Assembly: GCA_937136445.1 (NCBI GenBank)
Contig: CAKZOQ010000179.1
Span: 1 to 6,423, forward strand
Direction: 5' to 3'
DNA: 6,423 nt
Source of the DNA: an uncultured Gemmatimonadota bacterium
GTDB lineage: Bacteria > Gemmatimonadota > Gemmatimonadetes > Longimicrobiales > Gaopeijiaceae
Shown here: one piece after another, positions 5,811 through 6,423 of the stretch
Layout of the letters: every line of letters starts with the position of its first letter
Numbering within the stretch: position 1 is the first letter of the stretch
The notes under the pieces: model-generated
The model's input: only the letters and a program-made list of their open reading frames with translations
Told to the model about the DNA's origin: nothing
Database searches by the model: none
Position numbers and translations under genes: made by a program

Positions 5811-6423
5811 CGGCCCATCCCCCGGTCCTCCGGGTGGCGCTGGCCTTCTCGGCCGGTGCCGGCCTGGCGTCGCCGGCTCCCTGGACCACCGGAGCCGCCG
5901 CCCTCCTCCTCCTGGCGGTGCCCATCTGGCTATGGCGCCGCCCCTCCCCGTCCCCCCAGGCGGCGCTCATTCTCGCCCTCCTCGCCGGCGCGGGAGGCAT
6001 GGGCCTGCGACAGGCGTCGCTGCAGAGCTGTCCGCCGGCGGATCCCGGGCCGGTGGTACTCCGGGGCCGGCTCCTTGCACCCACGGGGACGGGATCCGCG
6101 CCGCTGGTCCGGTCCGACGCGCCGGGGTGTACGCCGGAGCGCGTCTGGTCCGACGAGGTACTACCCGCCGGCCGGCCCCTGGAGCTTCGGGGGCGGTGGC
6201 GCGAGGGGTACGGTCGCGGCGTCATCTTCGTCGAGGAGGCCCGCCGGGTGACCACCGATCGCCCGGGTCCCCTGGCCGCGGTGCGGTGGGGGCTTGTGCG
6301 CCACCGCGCGGCGGTGCAGGCCCGGGCGGATCGGCTCTACGGTCCTCGGGGCGGCCTGGTCTCGGCCCTGGTCCTCGCCCGCCGCGAGGGCGTAGTATCT
6401 GCCCATCACGCCCTGGAGTTCGG
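5807..6423 (+). CDS. comEC: ComEC/Rec2 DNA-uptake channel, N-terminal part (runs off the window)
   Basis: ComEC is the polytopic inner-membrane channel that carries single-stranded DNA into the cytoplasm during natural transformation. The first 205 codons are present. Hydrophobic segments lie at about 7-22, 29-43 and 52-66. A soluble OB-like DUF4131 region follows at about 83-148 (VVLRGRLL, then PLELRGRWREG). Next comes the start of the Competence domain (DRLYGPRGGLVSALVLARREGVVSAHHALEF), which fits the family pattern before its membrane core. C75 and C108 bracket the early loop region and could form a disulfide, as cysteines do in the N-loop of B. subtilis ComEC. The start is uncertain. CTG 5807 overlaps the mini-ORF stop (CTGA), ATC 5801 lies at ideal distance from AAGGAGGT, and GTG 5834 is the first conventional in-frame start but has no Shine-Dalgarno and would trim TM1's lead. 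The catalytic and transport core lies beyond the edge. Confidence 0.85.
   Translation, partial: MTAHPPVLRVALAFSAGAGLASPAPWTTGAAALLLLAVPIWLWRRPSPSPQAALILALLAGAGGMGLRQASLQSCPPADPGPVVLRGRLLAPTGTGSAPLVRSDAPGCTPERVWSDEVLPAGRPLELRGRWREGYGRGVIFVEEARRVTTDRPGPLAAVRWGLVRHRAAVQARADRLYGPRGGLVSALVLARREGVVSAHHALEF

Noticed and set aside
5856..6251. + strand open frame of 131 codons overlapping comEC in another phase
   Set aside because: Its product is an Arg/Pro/Ser-rich string, whereas the alternative phase gives TM segments, a DUF4131-like region and the ComEC competence motif.
5107..6255. - strand open frame (382 codons) across the miaB end, lapA-like gene and comEC
   Set aside because: All three sense-strand genes have clear family features. 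The antisense product is Arg/Ser/Pro-rich without domains.

Overview
The window is very GC-rich, gene-dense bacterial DNA. All credible genes are on the + strand, and G or C dominates third codon positions. Three things point to a didermic (outer-membrane) bacterium: a lipoprotein gene, an outer-membrane beta-barrel gene, and a LapA-domain/ComEC pair beside tRNA-modification genes. The style resembles Gemmatimonadota or a similar high-GC phylum. That placement is inference from gene content and composition, not a database match.

Positions 1-2543 look like the end of an operon for cell-envelope proteins. The C-terminal tail of an unidentified gene ends at 52. It overlaps by GTGA the start of a 434-aa predicted lipoprotein (49-1353). 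That gene overlaps by ATGA a 397-aa predicted FadL/PorV-like outer-membrane beta-barrel (1350-2543). Neither protein has an assigned function, and the strict coupling suggests they act together at the outer membrane.

A 109-nt spacer (2544-2652) holds a 15-nt palindrome and a Shine-Dalgarno sequence but no convincing promoter or terminator. It is followed by two paralogous radical-SAM methylthiotransferases in tandem: mtaB (2653-3999), which would convert t6A37 to ms2t6A37, and miaB (4043-5455), which would convert i6A37 to ms2i6A37. Both act on adenosine 37 next to the tRNA anticodon, so this is a small decoding-fidelity cluster. miaB has no clear Shine-Dalgarno sequence but has a TATATT box inside the end of mtaB that could be its own promoter.

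miaB overlaps by ATGA a 107-aa two-TM LapA-domain membrane protein (5452-5775). Next comes comEC (from about 5807, running off the window), the inner-membrane DNA-uptake channel of natural competence. The lapA/comEC junction is the most unusual spot. lapA's stop overlaps the ATG of a 12-codon mini-ORF, which contains a strong Shine-Dalgarno sequence displayed in the loop of a perfect 6-bp hairpin. The mini-ORF's TGA then overlaps a CTG in the comEC frame. No ATG, GTG or TTG lies at a suitable distance in the comEC frame, so comEC may use a non-canonical start coupled to a leader peptide.

No tRNA, rRNA, CRISPR array, mobile element or convincing intrinsic terminator was seen.
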